Assembly: GCA_021298655.1 (NCBI GenBank)
Contig: JAJTFK010000016.1
Span: forward strand, 1 to 64,000
Origin: Cryomorphaceae bacterium
GTDB lineage: Bacteria > Bacteroidota > Bacteroidia > Flavobacteriales > Schleiferiaceae
Length of the DNA: 64,000 nucleotides
Reading direction: 5' to 3'
Part shown: positions 24,683 through 32,743 of the stretch, piece by piece
How positions within the stretch are numbered: position 1 is the stretch's first letter
How the letters are laid out: each line of letters starts with the position of its first letter
Position numbers and translations under genes: made by a program
The notes under the pieces: model-generated
Databases searched by the model: none
Told to the model about the DNA's origin: nothing
The model's input: the letters and a program-made list of their open reading frames with translations, nothing else

Positions 24683-25344
24683 ACGCCGTCGGCGCGGTAG
24701 GGGTGGTCGAGGGTGTCGAGGTCAAAGCCAATGGCGTCGGGGCCTAAGGTGAAAAATCCGTGTTCCTTCAGGTAGTCGGCGACGCGCTTGCGTTCGGATT
24801 CCAGCATGTCGCGCGAAAGGCGCATTCCCGGCACCAGCAGGCTGCCGAGCTGGATCATGCGCAGCTGGTCTTCGACGTAGGGCGAGTAGATTTCGGGGCG
24901 AATGCTGCCCAGTCGGGTGGCTTGACCGCGGACCATGTCGAAGCGCAGTTTGGCTCCCTGCGGGCTTTCGGTGCAGTGGTAGTGGACTTTGGCAAAAAAG
25001 TAGCCTTCTTGGCGGAGCTTGCGTTCGAGCTGAGCTACGGTTTCGGCCGCCAGCGCGGTGTCGAGAACCGCGGGGGGCTCGCCAATCTTTTGAAACCACT
25101 TGCCCTTGCGGGTTTCGGGTTTGCGCGCCCCGCGCTGGTAGAGGGCCACGTAGGGGTAGGTGCCCAGGACCGACGTATTGGTCTGGAGCTGCAGCAGTTC
25201 GAGGTACTTGTCGTCGGTTCGGACTTGGCCGTTCTCGGTAAGTTCGATGCGTCGAACCCAGGTTTGCCCCTCGGGCAGCCATCGCTGGGGGTTGCAGGCG
25301 GCCGTCACGGCCACCAAAAGAAGTATGCCTGCCTTACGCCTCAT
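24373..25344 (-). pseudogene. tamL/BamA-family lipoprotein, 5' fragment of a broken gene
   Basis: Predicted lipoprotein start (lipobox TAAC, Cys17) followed by POTRA-type repeats (KLRQEGYFFAKVHYH; ERKRVADYLKEHGFFTLG). This is the N-terminal part of a Bacteroidota TamL-like Omp85 protein, thought to serve outer-membrane assembly. The family sequence holds to about residue 240 (near 24625). The remaining codons to 24373 are out-of-frame barrel DNA. Compared with usual TamL proteins (about 750-850 aa), roughly 150-200 residues of later POTRA sequence are missing at the junction, in addition to the frameshift. The gene starts 11 bp inside the rpe 3' end. Confidence 0.75.
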
Positions 25345-25975
25345 TAAGTTGGCGGATGGTCGCAGCGGGGTCGCTCGCCTTAAACACGGCGTTGCCGGCG
25401 ACGAGCACGTCGGCCCCCGCTTTTTTCAGATCGGCCGCGTTGGCAAGGCCTACGCCGCCGTCGATTTCGATCAGCACCTTGGCGTGGGCGTCATCAATCA
25501 TTCGGCGAAGGCGTTCCACCTTTTTAAACGTTTGGGGAATAAAGGCTTGGCCGCCAAATCCGGGATTCACGCTCATCAAGCACACGAGGTCGAGGTCGCC
25601 CAACACGTCCGCCACCAGGTCCACGGGCGTGTGGGGGTTGAGCGCAACTCCGGCCTTCATGCCCAGTGCGCGGATTTGCTGCAGGCTGCGGTGAAGGTGG
25701 GTGCTGGCTTCGTAGTGTACCGTGAGCACGTCGGCGCCGGCTTTTTTAAAGTCCTCGAGGTAGCGCTCGGGCTGCACAATCATCAGGTGCACGTCCAACG
25801 GCTTTGTGGCGTGGCGCTTAATAGCCTCGGTTACCGGGAGTCCGAAGCTGAGGTTCGGAACAAAAACTCCGTCCATAATGTCGACGTGAATCCAGGCGGC
25901 GTCGGAGCCGTTAAGCATGCGCACGTCGCGCTCAAGGTTGGCGAAATCGGCCGACAGAATAGAGGGAGCAATCAT
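25334..25975 (-). CDS. rpe: Ribulose-phosphate 3-epimerase
   Basis: 213-aa TIM-barrel enzyme interconverting ribulose-5-P and xylulose-5-P in the pentose phosphate pathway. Motifs: IAPSILSADFANLE at the start, HVDIMDGVFVPN with metal ligands, LMSVNPGFGGQAFIP, and EIDGGVGLANA. The ATG at 25975 is chosen because the similarity begins there and a TACCTTTG box lies 5 nt upstream. A longer frame to 26077 would read into the divergent gene. Leads into tamL by an 11-bp overlap. Confidence 0.97.
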   Translation of the reverse strand: MIAPSILSADFANLERDVRMLNGSDAAWIHVDIMDGVFVPNLSFGLPVTEAIKRHATKPLDVHLMIVQPERYLEDFKKAGADVLTVHYEASTHLHRSLQQIRALGMKAGVALNPHTPVDLVADVLGDLDLVCLMSVNPGFGGQAFIPQTFKKVERLRRMIDDAHAKVLIEIDGGVGLANAADLKKAGADVLVAGNAVFKASDPAATIRQLNEA

Positions 25976-25980
25976 GCCCC

Positions 25981-25988
25981 CAAAGGTA
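25981..25988 (-). promoter_or_regulatory. -7 box TACCTTTG of rpe
   Basis: Exact TAnnTTTG match, GGGGC spacer, then the ATG at 25975: predicted leaderless transcript. It lies within a 33-bp divergent intergenic region. Confidence 0.6.
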
Positions 25989-25993
25989 GTGCG

Positions 25994-26001
25994 TACCTTC
26001 G
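25994..26001 (+). promoter_or_regulatory. -7-like box TACCTTCG of the RNA methyltransferase gene
   Basis: One mismatch to TAnnTTTG, seven bases before the ATG at 26009. Back to back with the rpe box, so the two promoters overlap each other's upstream DNA. Confidence 0.45.
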
Positions 26002-26008
26002 GGGTCTT

Positions 26009-26728
26009 ATGCCCTGGACCAACAACCAACGCAAATGGCTTCGCGAGCTGCAGCACCGCAAGGGCCGCGAACAGCACGGAGCCCTCGTCGTCGAAGGCCG
26101 CAAGGCGATAGCCGAATTTTTATCGAGCGGCTGGCGCCCGCTGCTGTTGGCTTCGAGCGGACCTTCGCTGGGCCCGGACTGCCTGGAGGTGACGGCGCGC
26201 GACCTGCGCGAGGTTTCGTCGCTCGACACGCCGCCCGATTCGCTCGCCGTCTTTGAATGGACCGACCTGGATCCGCGTCCCGAAGGCCGTGTGCTGGTCT
26301 TGGACCGCATTCAGGATCCCGGCAACGCCGGCACCCTGCTGCGCATGGCCGACTGGTTTGGCGTAGCCTACGTGCTGCACACCACGGGAACCGTGGACTT
26401 TGGCAACCTAAAAACCGTACAAGCCAGCATGGGTTCGCTGGCGCGCGTGCCGGTGCGCTTCGCTACGGAATCCGAGGCCATCGCGCTTTTGCAGTCCGAA
26501 GGCCGCCCGATCGTGGTCGCCGACTTGGACGGAACCCCGCCGAACAAGGTTAACTGGACCCCCAACGTCGCCCTCGTGGTGTCCAACGAAGGCCAAGGCC
26601 CGTCTCAGGCCTGGCTCGACGCGGCCACGGCCGTGGCGACGATTCAGAAGGCGCCCCAAAGCAAAACCGAGAGCTTAAATGTGGCCACGGCAGCGGCGAT
26701 GCTGCTCTACGAAGCACACAGGGGGTAA
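26009..26728 (+). CDS. TrmH/SpoU family RNA 2'-O-methyltransferase
   Basis: 239-aa SPOUT-class methyltransferase acting on rRNA or tRNA ribose. The N-terminal substrate-binding region (RKGREQHGALVVEGRKAIAEFL) precedes the three SpoU motifs: LDRIQDPGNAGTLLRMADWFG, VALVVSNEGQG and KTESLNVATAAAMLLYE. The TrmH-type gene next to tamL is a familiar arrangement in Bacteroidota. The exact target nucleotide cannot be told from sequence. It converges on porT with no clear terminator in the 26-bp gap. Confidence 0.92.
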   Translation: MPWTNNQRKWLRELQHRKGREQHGALVVEGRKAIAEFLSSGWRPLLLASSGPSLGPDCLEVTARDLREVSSLDTPPDSLAVFEWTDLDPRPEGRVLVLDRIQDPGNAGTLLRMADWFGVAYVLHTTGTVDFGNLKTVQASMGSLARVPVRFATESEAIALLQSEGRPIVVADLDGTPPNKVNWTPNVALVVSNEGQGPSQAWLDAATAVATIQKAPQSKTESLNVATAAAMLLYEAHRG

Positions 26729-26754
26729 CCAGTTGCTCGTAACTAGTTGCTTGT

Positions 26755-27432
26755 TTATTCGAAGGTAAAGACGTAATCCCGACTCCGGTGGTTCACCACG
26801 GGAAGGGATTCGGAGAGCTTCGTGTCGTCTTGGACGCGAAGGTTGCCCAGGCCAAAGCTCCAGCGCAGCTGGGGGCTAAGCTTGAAAAATTCAAAGTACA
26901 GGTCGGTTCCAAGGGCCAGGTCAAACCCGTAATCGACGGGCTGGAGCTTGAAGAGTCGGTCGTCGACCACTTTGGCCTTGCTGCCGAGGTCGTAGGTGGT
27001 GTGCAGGGCGCCCAAAACAAACCAGCGGTGGTTTCCGATGCGCTCGGACTTCCACTTGAGTTCCACGGGGAGCCTAACGAGCGAGGATTCCACCCGGCGG
27101 GTATACCAGGCGCGCACGCCGGTGGCCCGGTCCACGCCGTCGATGAGCAGCGTGCGTTCTCCGGCCACGTAGGTCGGGTTCACGCGCAAATTCAAAAACG
27201 GACTCAGGCGCACGTCCGAAATGATTCCCACCAGGTAGCCCGGGCTGGATTGCGGAACGACGTGGTAAATGCCCGTGGGCCAGGTGGGCGCATGCTGCAC
27301 CGCGAAATCGAGCTGGCTGATTCCGAGAAAAAAACCGAAGTGCAGCGGCTTTTGGTCAAAGCGCGGAAGGTTGGGCGTTTGGCCCCACACCGAAACCGCA
27401 GTCAAACTGAACACAAGAAGCCAGAAACGCAT
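26755..27432 (-). CDS. porT: T9SS-associated outer-membrane protein PorT
   Basis: 225-aa outer-membrane beta-barrel protein with a signal peptide (about 1-18, VSVWGQ). The start NLPRFDQKPLHFGFFLGISQLDF and the pattern of amphipathic strands match PorT/SprT, needed for type IX secretion and gliding in Bacteroidota. It lies directly downstream of ubiE, the usual neighbour of porT, which strengthens the call. The T9SS cargo gene at 8516 shows the system is used here. Confidence 0.85.
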   Translation of the reverse strand: MRFWLLVFSLTAVSVWGQTPNLPRFDQKPLHFGFFLGISQLDFAVQHAPTWPTGIYHVVPQSSPGYLVGIISDVRLSPFLNLRVNPTYVAGERTLLIDGVDRATGVRAWYTRRVESSLVRLPVELKWKSERIGNHRWFVLGALHTTYDLGSKAKVVDDRLFKLQPVDYGFDLALGTDLYFEFFKLSPQLRWSFGLGNLRVQDDTKLSESLPVVNHRSRDYVFTFE

Positions 27433-27458
27433 AAATGGGTAACGCAGGGATGGGAAAC

Positions 27459-28184
27459 TTATTTCGTCGCGACGTACAAACTCGCAATGCCCAAGGTCAA
27501 TGGGCGGATGCGCACCGTGCGGAACCCGGCTTCTTGCAGCTTGGCGGCAAACGCTTCGCCGTAGGGAAAGGCCTGAACGCTGTCGGGCAGGTAGGTGTAG
27601 GCCGAAGCATCCTTGGAAATCAAGCGCCCGATGCGCGGCAGGATGTTGTTGAAGTAAAAAAGGTACAGCGGGCGGAAGGGCCAGGAGGTGGGCTGCGAAA
27701 ATTCGAGGACGGCAAGGGTTCCGCCGGGCTGCAGCACGCGGTGCATGTCGCGCAGTCCCTGTTCGAGGTGTTCAAAATTGCGCACGCCAAAAGCCACGGT
27801 GATGGCGCCAAACTCGGCGTCGCCGTAGGGGAGCTGCTCGCCGTCGCCCAAATCGAGGCGCACCCGGTCGTCCCGGCGGCGGGCGCGAACTTTTTGGCGG
27901 CCGACGTCGAGCATTCCGGCAGAGATGTCAACCCCAACCACCTTGGAGCCGGGAATGCCGTCGGCCAGGGCCAGGGCCAGGTCGGCGGTACCTGTAGCCA
28001 CGTCGAGGATTTGGGTGGCCCCGGTCGCGCGGATTTCGCGCACCGTTTTTCGGCGCCAGCTTTGGTCGATTCCGACCGAGAGGATGCGGTTAAGGGCATC
28101 GTACTTGGGCGAAATGGCATTGAACATCTCGGCGACCTGCTCCTTTTTGGAGCCTTCGGGGCTATATGGTTTGACTTGGCTCAT
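27459..28184 (-). CDS. ubiE: Demethylmenaquinone methyltransferase
   Basis: 241-aa class I SAM methyltransferase for the last step of menaquinone synthesis. SAM motif ILDVATGTADLAL (59-71), MFNAISPKYDALNRILSVG at 20-38 and VAFGVRNFEHLEQGLRDMHR are typical UbiE/MenG blocks. The ATG overlaps the stop of the upstream trkH-like gene (TAATG). Confidence 0.96.
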   Translation of the reverse strand: MSQVKPYSPEGSKKEQVAEMFNAISPKYDALNRILSVGIDQSWRRKTVREIRATGATQILDVATGTADLALALADGIPGSKVVGVDISAGMLDVGRQKVRARRRDDRVRLDLGDGEQLPYGDAEFGAITVAFGVRNFEHLEQGLRDMHRVLQPGGTLAVLEFSQPTSWPFRPLYLFYFNNILPRIGRLISKDASAYTYLPDSVQAFPYGEAFAAKLQEAGFRTVRIRPLTLGIASLYVATK

Positions 28185-30013
28185 TATCCTACTTGAACGC
28201 TGGCATTGGGGTATCGGTAATCTTGGGAATCCTTGCGCCTACTGGTCAACGCAAAGGCAAGGGTAATGGTTCCGATTCGTCCAATCAGCATCGAGATCAT
28301 TAGGATGATTTTCCCCGCGTCGCTGAACTGCGCGGTGATGCCCGTCGACAAGCCCACGGTGCAAAAAGCCGATACTTCTTCGAAGGCAATTCGGGCCAAC
28401 CCAAAGTGTCCGTCGGTAATGGTTAGCGCAAAGATTCCGAGCGCAATGACCGAGGTAGAAAACAAAAAGGCACTCAGCGCGAGGTTGAGCAATTCCACCG
28501 AAATGGTTTGGCGAAACAGTTCGACGCGTTTTTTTCCGCGGATGGTGGCCACGGCATTTAAAAAGACCAGGGTAAAGGTGCTGGTTTTGACCCCGCCGGC
28601 TGTGGAGCCCGAGGAGCCGCCAATGAACATGAGAAGAATGACCACGAGCAGCGTGGGCAGGGCCACGGCGCCGAAGTCAATGGTGTTGAAGCCGGCGGTG
28701 CGGGTGGTAACCGACGAAAAAAAGGCGTGGTACCACTGGTCGCCGGGAAGCATTCCGCGCAGCACCCCAAACTGTTCCAGTAGGTAGAACGCGAAGGTGC
28801 CAAAGGGGACCAAAACCAGTACGGCGTAGACGGCAATCTTGGTGTTCACCGAGTAGTGCATCCAGGGCCGAGTGCGCCGGTAGGCCCGAGACTGCATGCT
28901 GAAGACCTCCGAAATCGGACTGAATCCGAGTCCGCCAAAAATGATGGTGAAGGCGATGACCAGGCCAAGCGGAATGTTGGTGCCAAGGGCCGCGTCGGCG
29001 AGTCCGCCCGTGTACAGGGCGAAGCCCGCGTTGTTGAAGGCGCTAACCGAGTGGAATACGGAGTGGAACACCTGTTCGCCCACCGTGGAAAAACTGCGCT
29101 GCCCCCACGAAAAGAAGAGGAGTGCGGCCGAAATAAACTCAAAAATGAGGCTAAACCGAATGATCTGACCGGTCAACAGCACGCTGGATTCGAGGGAGTC
29201 CACGGAATAGTTCGATTGCAGCATGCTCTTGTAGCGCGTGCCGACGCCGGGGTTGGCCAGCAGCGCAAAAATGGACGCAAACGTGATGAAGTTCAGGCCG
29301 CCCAGCTGAATCAAAATCATTAAGACCACCTGGCCTTTGAAGCTGAGCACGGTGGCGACGTCGATGGTGCTCAATCCGGTTACACACACCGCCGACACGC
29401 TCGTGAAAAAGGCGTCCATGGCCGGAAGTCCGCCGCCGCCCGTCGACATTTCGGGCATCATTAAAAGCGCAGCGCCCAGGGCGGTAATGAAGCCAAAACT
29501 CAGCACGAGCAAGGCCGGTGGACTTAGTTTTAGGTGCGGAAGCAACCGACTTGCCTTGCCGAGCTCGAGGGCCACAAACATCAGGAAGTAGCCTTGGACC
29601 ACGAGCATGAACAGGTCGGCGAAGCTCTTCATGCCAAGCCAATCTCCGAGGCTTTGGGTGAGTTCGATGTGGAACAGGTTGACCGCCAAAATATTGGCAA
29701 GCATGTAGCACATCAGCACAAATTCAAAGCGCGTTCGCCGCACGTAGTCCGGTGGACTGAAGTCGTAAAAGAGCTCAGAGAAGTACTTAAACATGTAAAA
29801 CCCGATGGTCCCCTTGAGGATGAAGTCCACCCAGAGGCGCTGGTCGGTATCGAGCTCGTAGCCGAACGAGAAAATGAGCGCGGCCACCGCCGTGAGCGAA
29901 AGCGGCACGCTCAGGTAGCGCAAGAACTTGGTTACGAAGGGCTTGCTGTCGTAGATGCGCAGGTTGATGCGCTCCCGAATTTCGTGTACGGTGTGGTAGA
30001 GGCGCGACGACAT
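28184..30013 (-). CDS. TrkH family potassium uptake protein
   Basis: 609-aa inner-membrane K+ transporter with the four pore repeats of the Trk/Ktr/HKT family. Selectivity-filter-like segments include FTSVSAVCVTGLSTIDV, FHSVSAFNNAGFALYTGG, FSSVTTRTAGFNTIDFG and VSAFCTVGLSTGIT. The first about 170 residues add extra membrane helices before the core, as in Bacteroidota members. No regulatory TrkA/KtrA gene is adjacent in the window. It is separated from the aminotransferase by 1 bp. Confidence 0.93.
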   Translation of the reverse strand: MSSRLYHTVHEIRERINLRIYDSKPFVTKFLRYLSVPLSLTAVAALIFSFGYELDTDQRLWVDFILKGTIGFYMFKYFSELFYDFSPPDYVRRTRFEFVLMCYMLANILAVNLFHIELTQSLGDWLGMKSFADLFMLVVQGYFLMFVALELGKASRLLPHLKLSPPALLVLSFGFITALGAALLMMPEMSTGGGGLPAMDAFFTSVSAVCVTGLSTIDVATVLSFKGQVVLMILIQLGGLNFITFASIFALLANPGVGTRYKSMLQSNYSVDSLESSVLLTGQIIRFSLIFEFISAALLFFSWGQRSFSTVGEQVFHSVFHSVSAFNNAGFALYTGGLADAALGTNIPLGLVIAFTIIFGGLGFSPISEVFSMQSRAYRRTRPWMHYSVNTKIAVYAVLVLVPFGTFAFYLLEQFGVLRGMLPGDQWYHAFFSSVTTRTAGFNTIDFGAVALPTLLVVILLMFIGGSSGSTAGGVKTSTFTLVFLNAVATIRGKKRVELFRQTISVELLNLALSAFLFSTSVIALGIFALTITDGHFGLARIAFEEVSAFCTVGLSTGITAQFSDAGKIILMISMLIGRIGTITLAFALTSRRKDSQDYRYPNASVQVG

Positions 30014-30014
30014 G

Positions 30015-31193
30015 CTACAGGGCGTTCAGGGCCGTAACGAGTTTTTCGGCCGCACGATCGAGGTCAGCCTGGCTCGCGGCGTAGCTGAATCGAATGTATC
30101 CCGGTGTGCCAAAGGCTTCACCGGGCACGCCGGCAACGCCGTGTTCGAGGAGGTACATCGCCAGATCCGTACTCGTCGGGTGCCGCTCGTCGAGGTAGGC
30201 CCGCACGTCGGCGTAGGCGTAGAATGCGCCCGGAGCCATACCCAGTCCGAGTTTGGGCGCCTTGCGCAGTTCGGCGGTGAATCGGTCGCGGCGCTCGCGA
30301 AAGGCACGTACCATGTACTGAATCGGTTCGGGACCCGCCAGCAAGGCCGCCATGGCCGCCCGCTGGGCGATGCTGCTCGCGCCGCTCGTGAATTGGGACT
30401 GGATTTTGTCGCAGGCCTCGGCGAGCCAATCGGGCGCTCCCATGAATCCCAGGCGCCAGCCGGTCATGGCGTAGCCTTTGGACATTCCGTTTACGGTCGC
30501 CGTGCGCTCCCACATGCCCTCGATGCGGGCAAAGCTGTAGTGCGGAATTTCGCCGTAGTTCAGGTACTCGTAGATTTCGTCGGCGATAACCACCACGTTG
30601 GGGAAGTCGCGCAGCACCTCGGCCAAAGCTTCGAGCTCGCGCTGACGGTACATCGCGCCGCTGGGGTTATTGGGGCTGCTGAAAATCAGCACTTTGGTTT
30701 TGGGGCTCAAGGCGGCGCGCAGCTGGTCCGGGCTGATTTTAAAGTCCTGTTCGCTGCCGGCTACGGGGCTCACGACCGTCCCGCCGCAGAATTCCGCCAG
30801 GTCGTTGTAGCTCACCCAGTAGGGCGCGGGAACGACGACCTCGTCGCCCGGGTTGACCAGGGCCATCATGAGGTTCGCAATGGACTGCTTCGCGCCGGTG
30901 CTGACCACAATTTGGCTGCGGGTGTAGTTCAGGTCGTTGTCGCGCTGGAACTTGGCGACCACGGCGTCGCGCACGTCGTTGTAGCCGCTGACGGGCATGT
31001 AGTGCGAGAAGTTTTGCTCGATTCCTTCGATGCCGGCGGCCTTGGCCAGGTCCGGCGTGTCGAAGTCGGGCTCCCCGAGGCTCAAGCTGATGAGGTCGAC
31101 TCCCTGTTCTTGAAGGGCGCGGCTCTTTTTGGCCATCGCAATGGTCATCGGGAGGGCCATTGCGTTCACGCGGTCGGATAAGCGAGAAATCAC
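30015..31193 (-). CDS. PLP-dependent aspartate aminotransferase (class I, AspC-like)
   Basis: 392-aa fold-type I aminotransferase. LGEPDFDTPDL near the N-terminus, SSPNNPSGAMY and IADEIYEYL in the PLP pocket, the Schiff-base lysine in NGMSKGYAMTGWRLG and the carboxylate-binding Arg in GYIRFSYA are all visible. The start is taken as GTG at 31193 (VISRLSDRV): the frame upstream crosses into the divergent gene and loses similarity, and a TACTTTTA box lies 4 bp before the GTG. Substrate could be aspartate or an aromatic amino acid. Confidence 0.93.
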   Translation of the reverse strand: MISRLSDRVNAMALPMTIAMAKKSRALQEQGVDLISLSLGEPDFDTPDLAKAAGIEGIEQNFSHYMPVSGYNDVRDAVVAKFQRDNDLNYTRSQIVVSTGAKQSIANLMMALVNPGDEVVVPAPYWVSYNDLAEFCGGTVVSPVAGSEQDFKISPDQLRAALSPKTKVLIFSSPNNPSGAMYRQRELEALAEVLRDFPNVVVIADEIYEYLNYGEIPHYSFARIEGMWERTATVNGMSKGYAMTGWRLGFMGAPDWLAEACDKIQSQFTSGASSIAQRAAMAALLAGPEPIQYMVRAFRERRDRFTAELRKAPKLGLGMAPGAFYAYADVRAYLDERHPTSTDLAMYLLEHGVAGVPGEAFGTPGYIRFSYAASQADLDRAAEKLVTALNAL

Positions 31194-31197
31194 AGGG

Positions 31198-31205
31198 TAA
31201 AAGTA
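31198..31205 (-). promoter_or_regulatory. -7-like box TACTTTTA before the aminotransferase
   Basis: One mismatch to TAnnTTTG; four bases (CCCT) before the GTG start at 31193. Supports the GTG as the real, possibly leaderless, start. Confidence 0.4.
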
Positions 31206-31238
31206 CAATATTGCGGCAATCGCCCCGATATTTGGGGC

Positions 31239-31760
31239 ATGGACGTTTTTCTTGACACGTTTCGCTTCGTATTCCCGTCGCTGCTGATTTTGATCGCGGT
31301 GTACTTGATGATGTCGAGCTATTTTGACAACGAGGACCGCCGCCGACGCGCGGAACTTCGTGCCCAAAACCAGCGCCAAGCCCTTCCGCTTCGCCTTCAG
31401 GCCTACGAGCGGCTCGCGCTGTTCTTGGAGCGGATTAGTCCGAATTCCCTGGTGGTGCGCGTGAAGTCGGGTTCGCTATCCAACGCCGAATACCTGTTGC
31501 TGCTCCAGAAGTCCATTCGCGACGAGTACGAGCACAACCTGAGCCAGCAGATTTACGTGAGCGACGAGGTTTGGGACTACGTGACGACCGCGAAGTCCGC
31601 CACCGTATCGCTGCTGAACACCGTTTCGGCGCAGCTGGACCCCGAGGCTTCGGGCGCCGAGCTTTCGAAGGCCCTTTTGGGCGCAGCCATGGAGCTCAAG
31701 CAGCTGCCTACCCAGGCGGCCCTCAAGCACCTCAAGGCCGAGGTCGCCTACGAATTCTAG
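31239..31760 (+). CDS. Conserved single-pass membrane protein, unknown function
   Basis: 173 aa with one N-terminal transmembrane helix (about 9-27, FVFPSLLILIAVYLMMSSYF) and a soluble helical cytoplasmic-type part rich in Arg and Leu (RLQAYERLALFLERISPNSLVVR). It resembles small membrane-anchored proteins common in Bacteroidota, but I know no function for them. It faces the aminotransferase divergently and converges on meaB without a gap. Confidence 0.75.
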   Translation: MDVFLDTFRFVFPSLLILIAVYLMMSSYFDNEDRRRRAELRAQNQRQALPLRLQAYERLALFLERISPNSLVVRVKSGSLSNAEYLLLLQKSIRDEYEHNLSQQIYVSDEVWDYVTTAKSATVSLLNTVSAQLDPEASGAELSKALLGAAMELKQLPTQAALKHLKAEVAYEF

Positions 31761-32738
31761 TTACTTTTTGGCGTGAAACGCCGAGCGGAGCGCGGACTCC
31801 GCGTTCTGTCCCCGAGCGAACGCGGCTCGGGCTTGGTCGCGCAACCGCGCGATTTCGGGCTGCTGGTCGGCCCACTGGGCCAGAAAGGTCGACCAGGCCT
31901 CGCCCCAGGCGTGTTCGCGTTGGGCGCTGCGGCGGGCGTCAAATTCACCGGTTCCGCGCACCCAGCGTTCGTAGCGTTCGAGGGCCTCGTCGAGTTCGGC
32001 GATGCCGGTAGCGGTGGCGGCGCTTACCTGCATTACCGGAACGTTCCAGCCGTCCTCGCGGTGAAACCACTTGAGGCTCTCGCGAAGCTGGGTCGCGGTG
32101 CGGCGTCCCGCGTCGACAAAGCTGCCGTCGCATTTGTTGACCGCAATGAGGTCGGCGCGCTCCATGATTCCGCGCTTGATGCCCTGAACTTCATCGCCTG
32201 CGTTGGGCAGGGCTAGGAGCAGCAGCCCGTCGACGTAGTGCGCCGCGTCGGTTTCGTTTTGGCCCACGCCCACGGTTTCGAGCAAAATTTTGGTGTAGCC
32301 GGCGTGCTCCAGAAGCTCGATGGCGGCTCGAGTTGAGGCGGCCACGCCGCCAAGTTGCCCGCCGCTGGCCACGGGGCGAATGAAGGCATGGGGGTGTCGG
32401 CTAAGGCGCTCCATGCGGGTTTTGTCGCCCAGTATGCTGCCGCGGTGCAGGCTGCTGGACGGGTCGACGGCAAGGACCGCGACGCGCGTGCCGTTCTCGG
32501 CCCAGTGCATGCCGAGGGCTTCGGTGAGGGTGCTCTTGCCAGCGCCGGGGTTTCCGGTGATGCCCAGCCGAAACGTGGCGTTCGGCGATTGGCCCAGTTC
32601 GCTGAAAAGTTCGGCCGCCCGCTCGTGGTCCTCGGGTAGGGAACTTTCGACCAAGCTCAAGGCCCGGCCCAAAAAGGCCCGGTCGGCGCGGCGAATGCCG
32701 TCGGCCCATTCCGTGGGGGTCCAGGTGGGGCCGTTCAT
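31761..32738 (-). CDS. meaB: Methylmalonyl-CoA mutase-associated GTPase MeaB
   Basis: 325-aa G3E-family GTPase that protects methylmalonyl-CoA mutase and gates its adenosylcobalamin. Walker A GNPGAGKST (62-70), AVDPSSSLHRGSILGDKTRM switch region, ETVGVGQNETD, and the base-recognition NKCDGS. Last gene of the seven-gene leftward operon, 5 bp behind mutB. Confidence 0.96.
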   Translation of the reverse strand: MNGPTWTPTEWADGIRRADRAFLGRALSLVESSLPEDHERAAELFSELGQSPNATFRLGITGNPGAGKSTLTEALGMHWAENGTRVAVLAVDPSSSLHRGSILGDKTRMERLSRHPHAFIRPVASGGQLGGVAASTRAAIELLEHAGYTKILLETVGVGQNETDAAHYVDGLLLLALPNAGDEVQGIKRGIMERADLIAVNKCDGSFVDAGRRTATQLRESLKWFHREDGWNVPVMQVSAATATGIAELDEALERYERWVRGTGEFDARRSAQREHAWGEAWSTFLAQWADQQPEIARLRDQARAAFARGQNAESALRSAFHAKK

Positions 32739-32743
32739 GGGAT

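Noticed and set aside
25976-26077. N-terminal extension of rpe (34 codons)
   Set aside because: Similarity begins at the ATG at 25975; the extension is antisense to the divergent methyltransferase gene and would cover its promoter.
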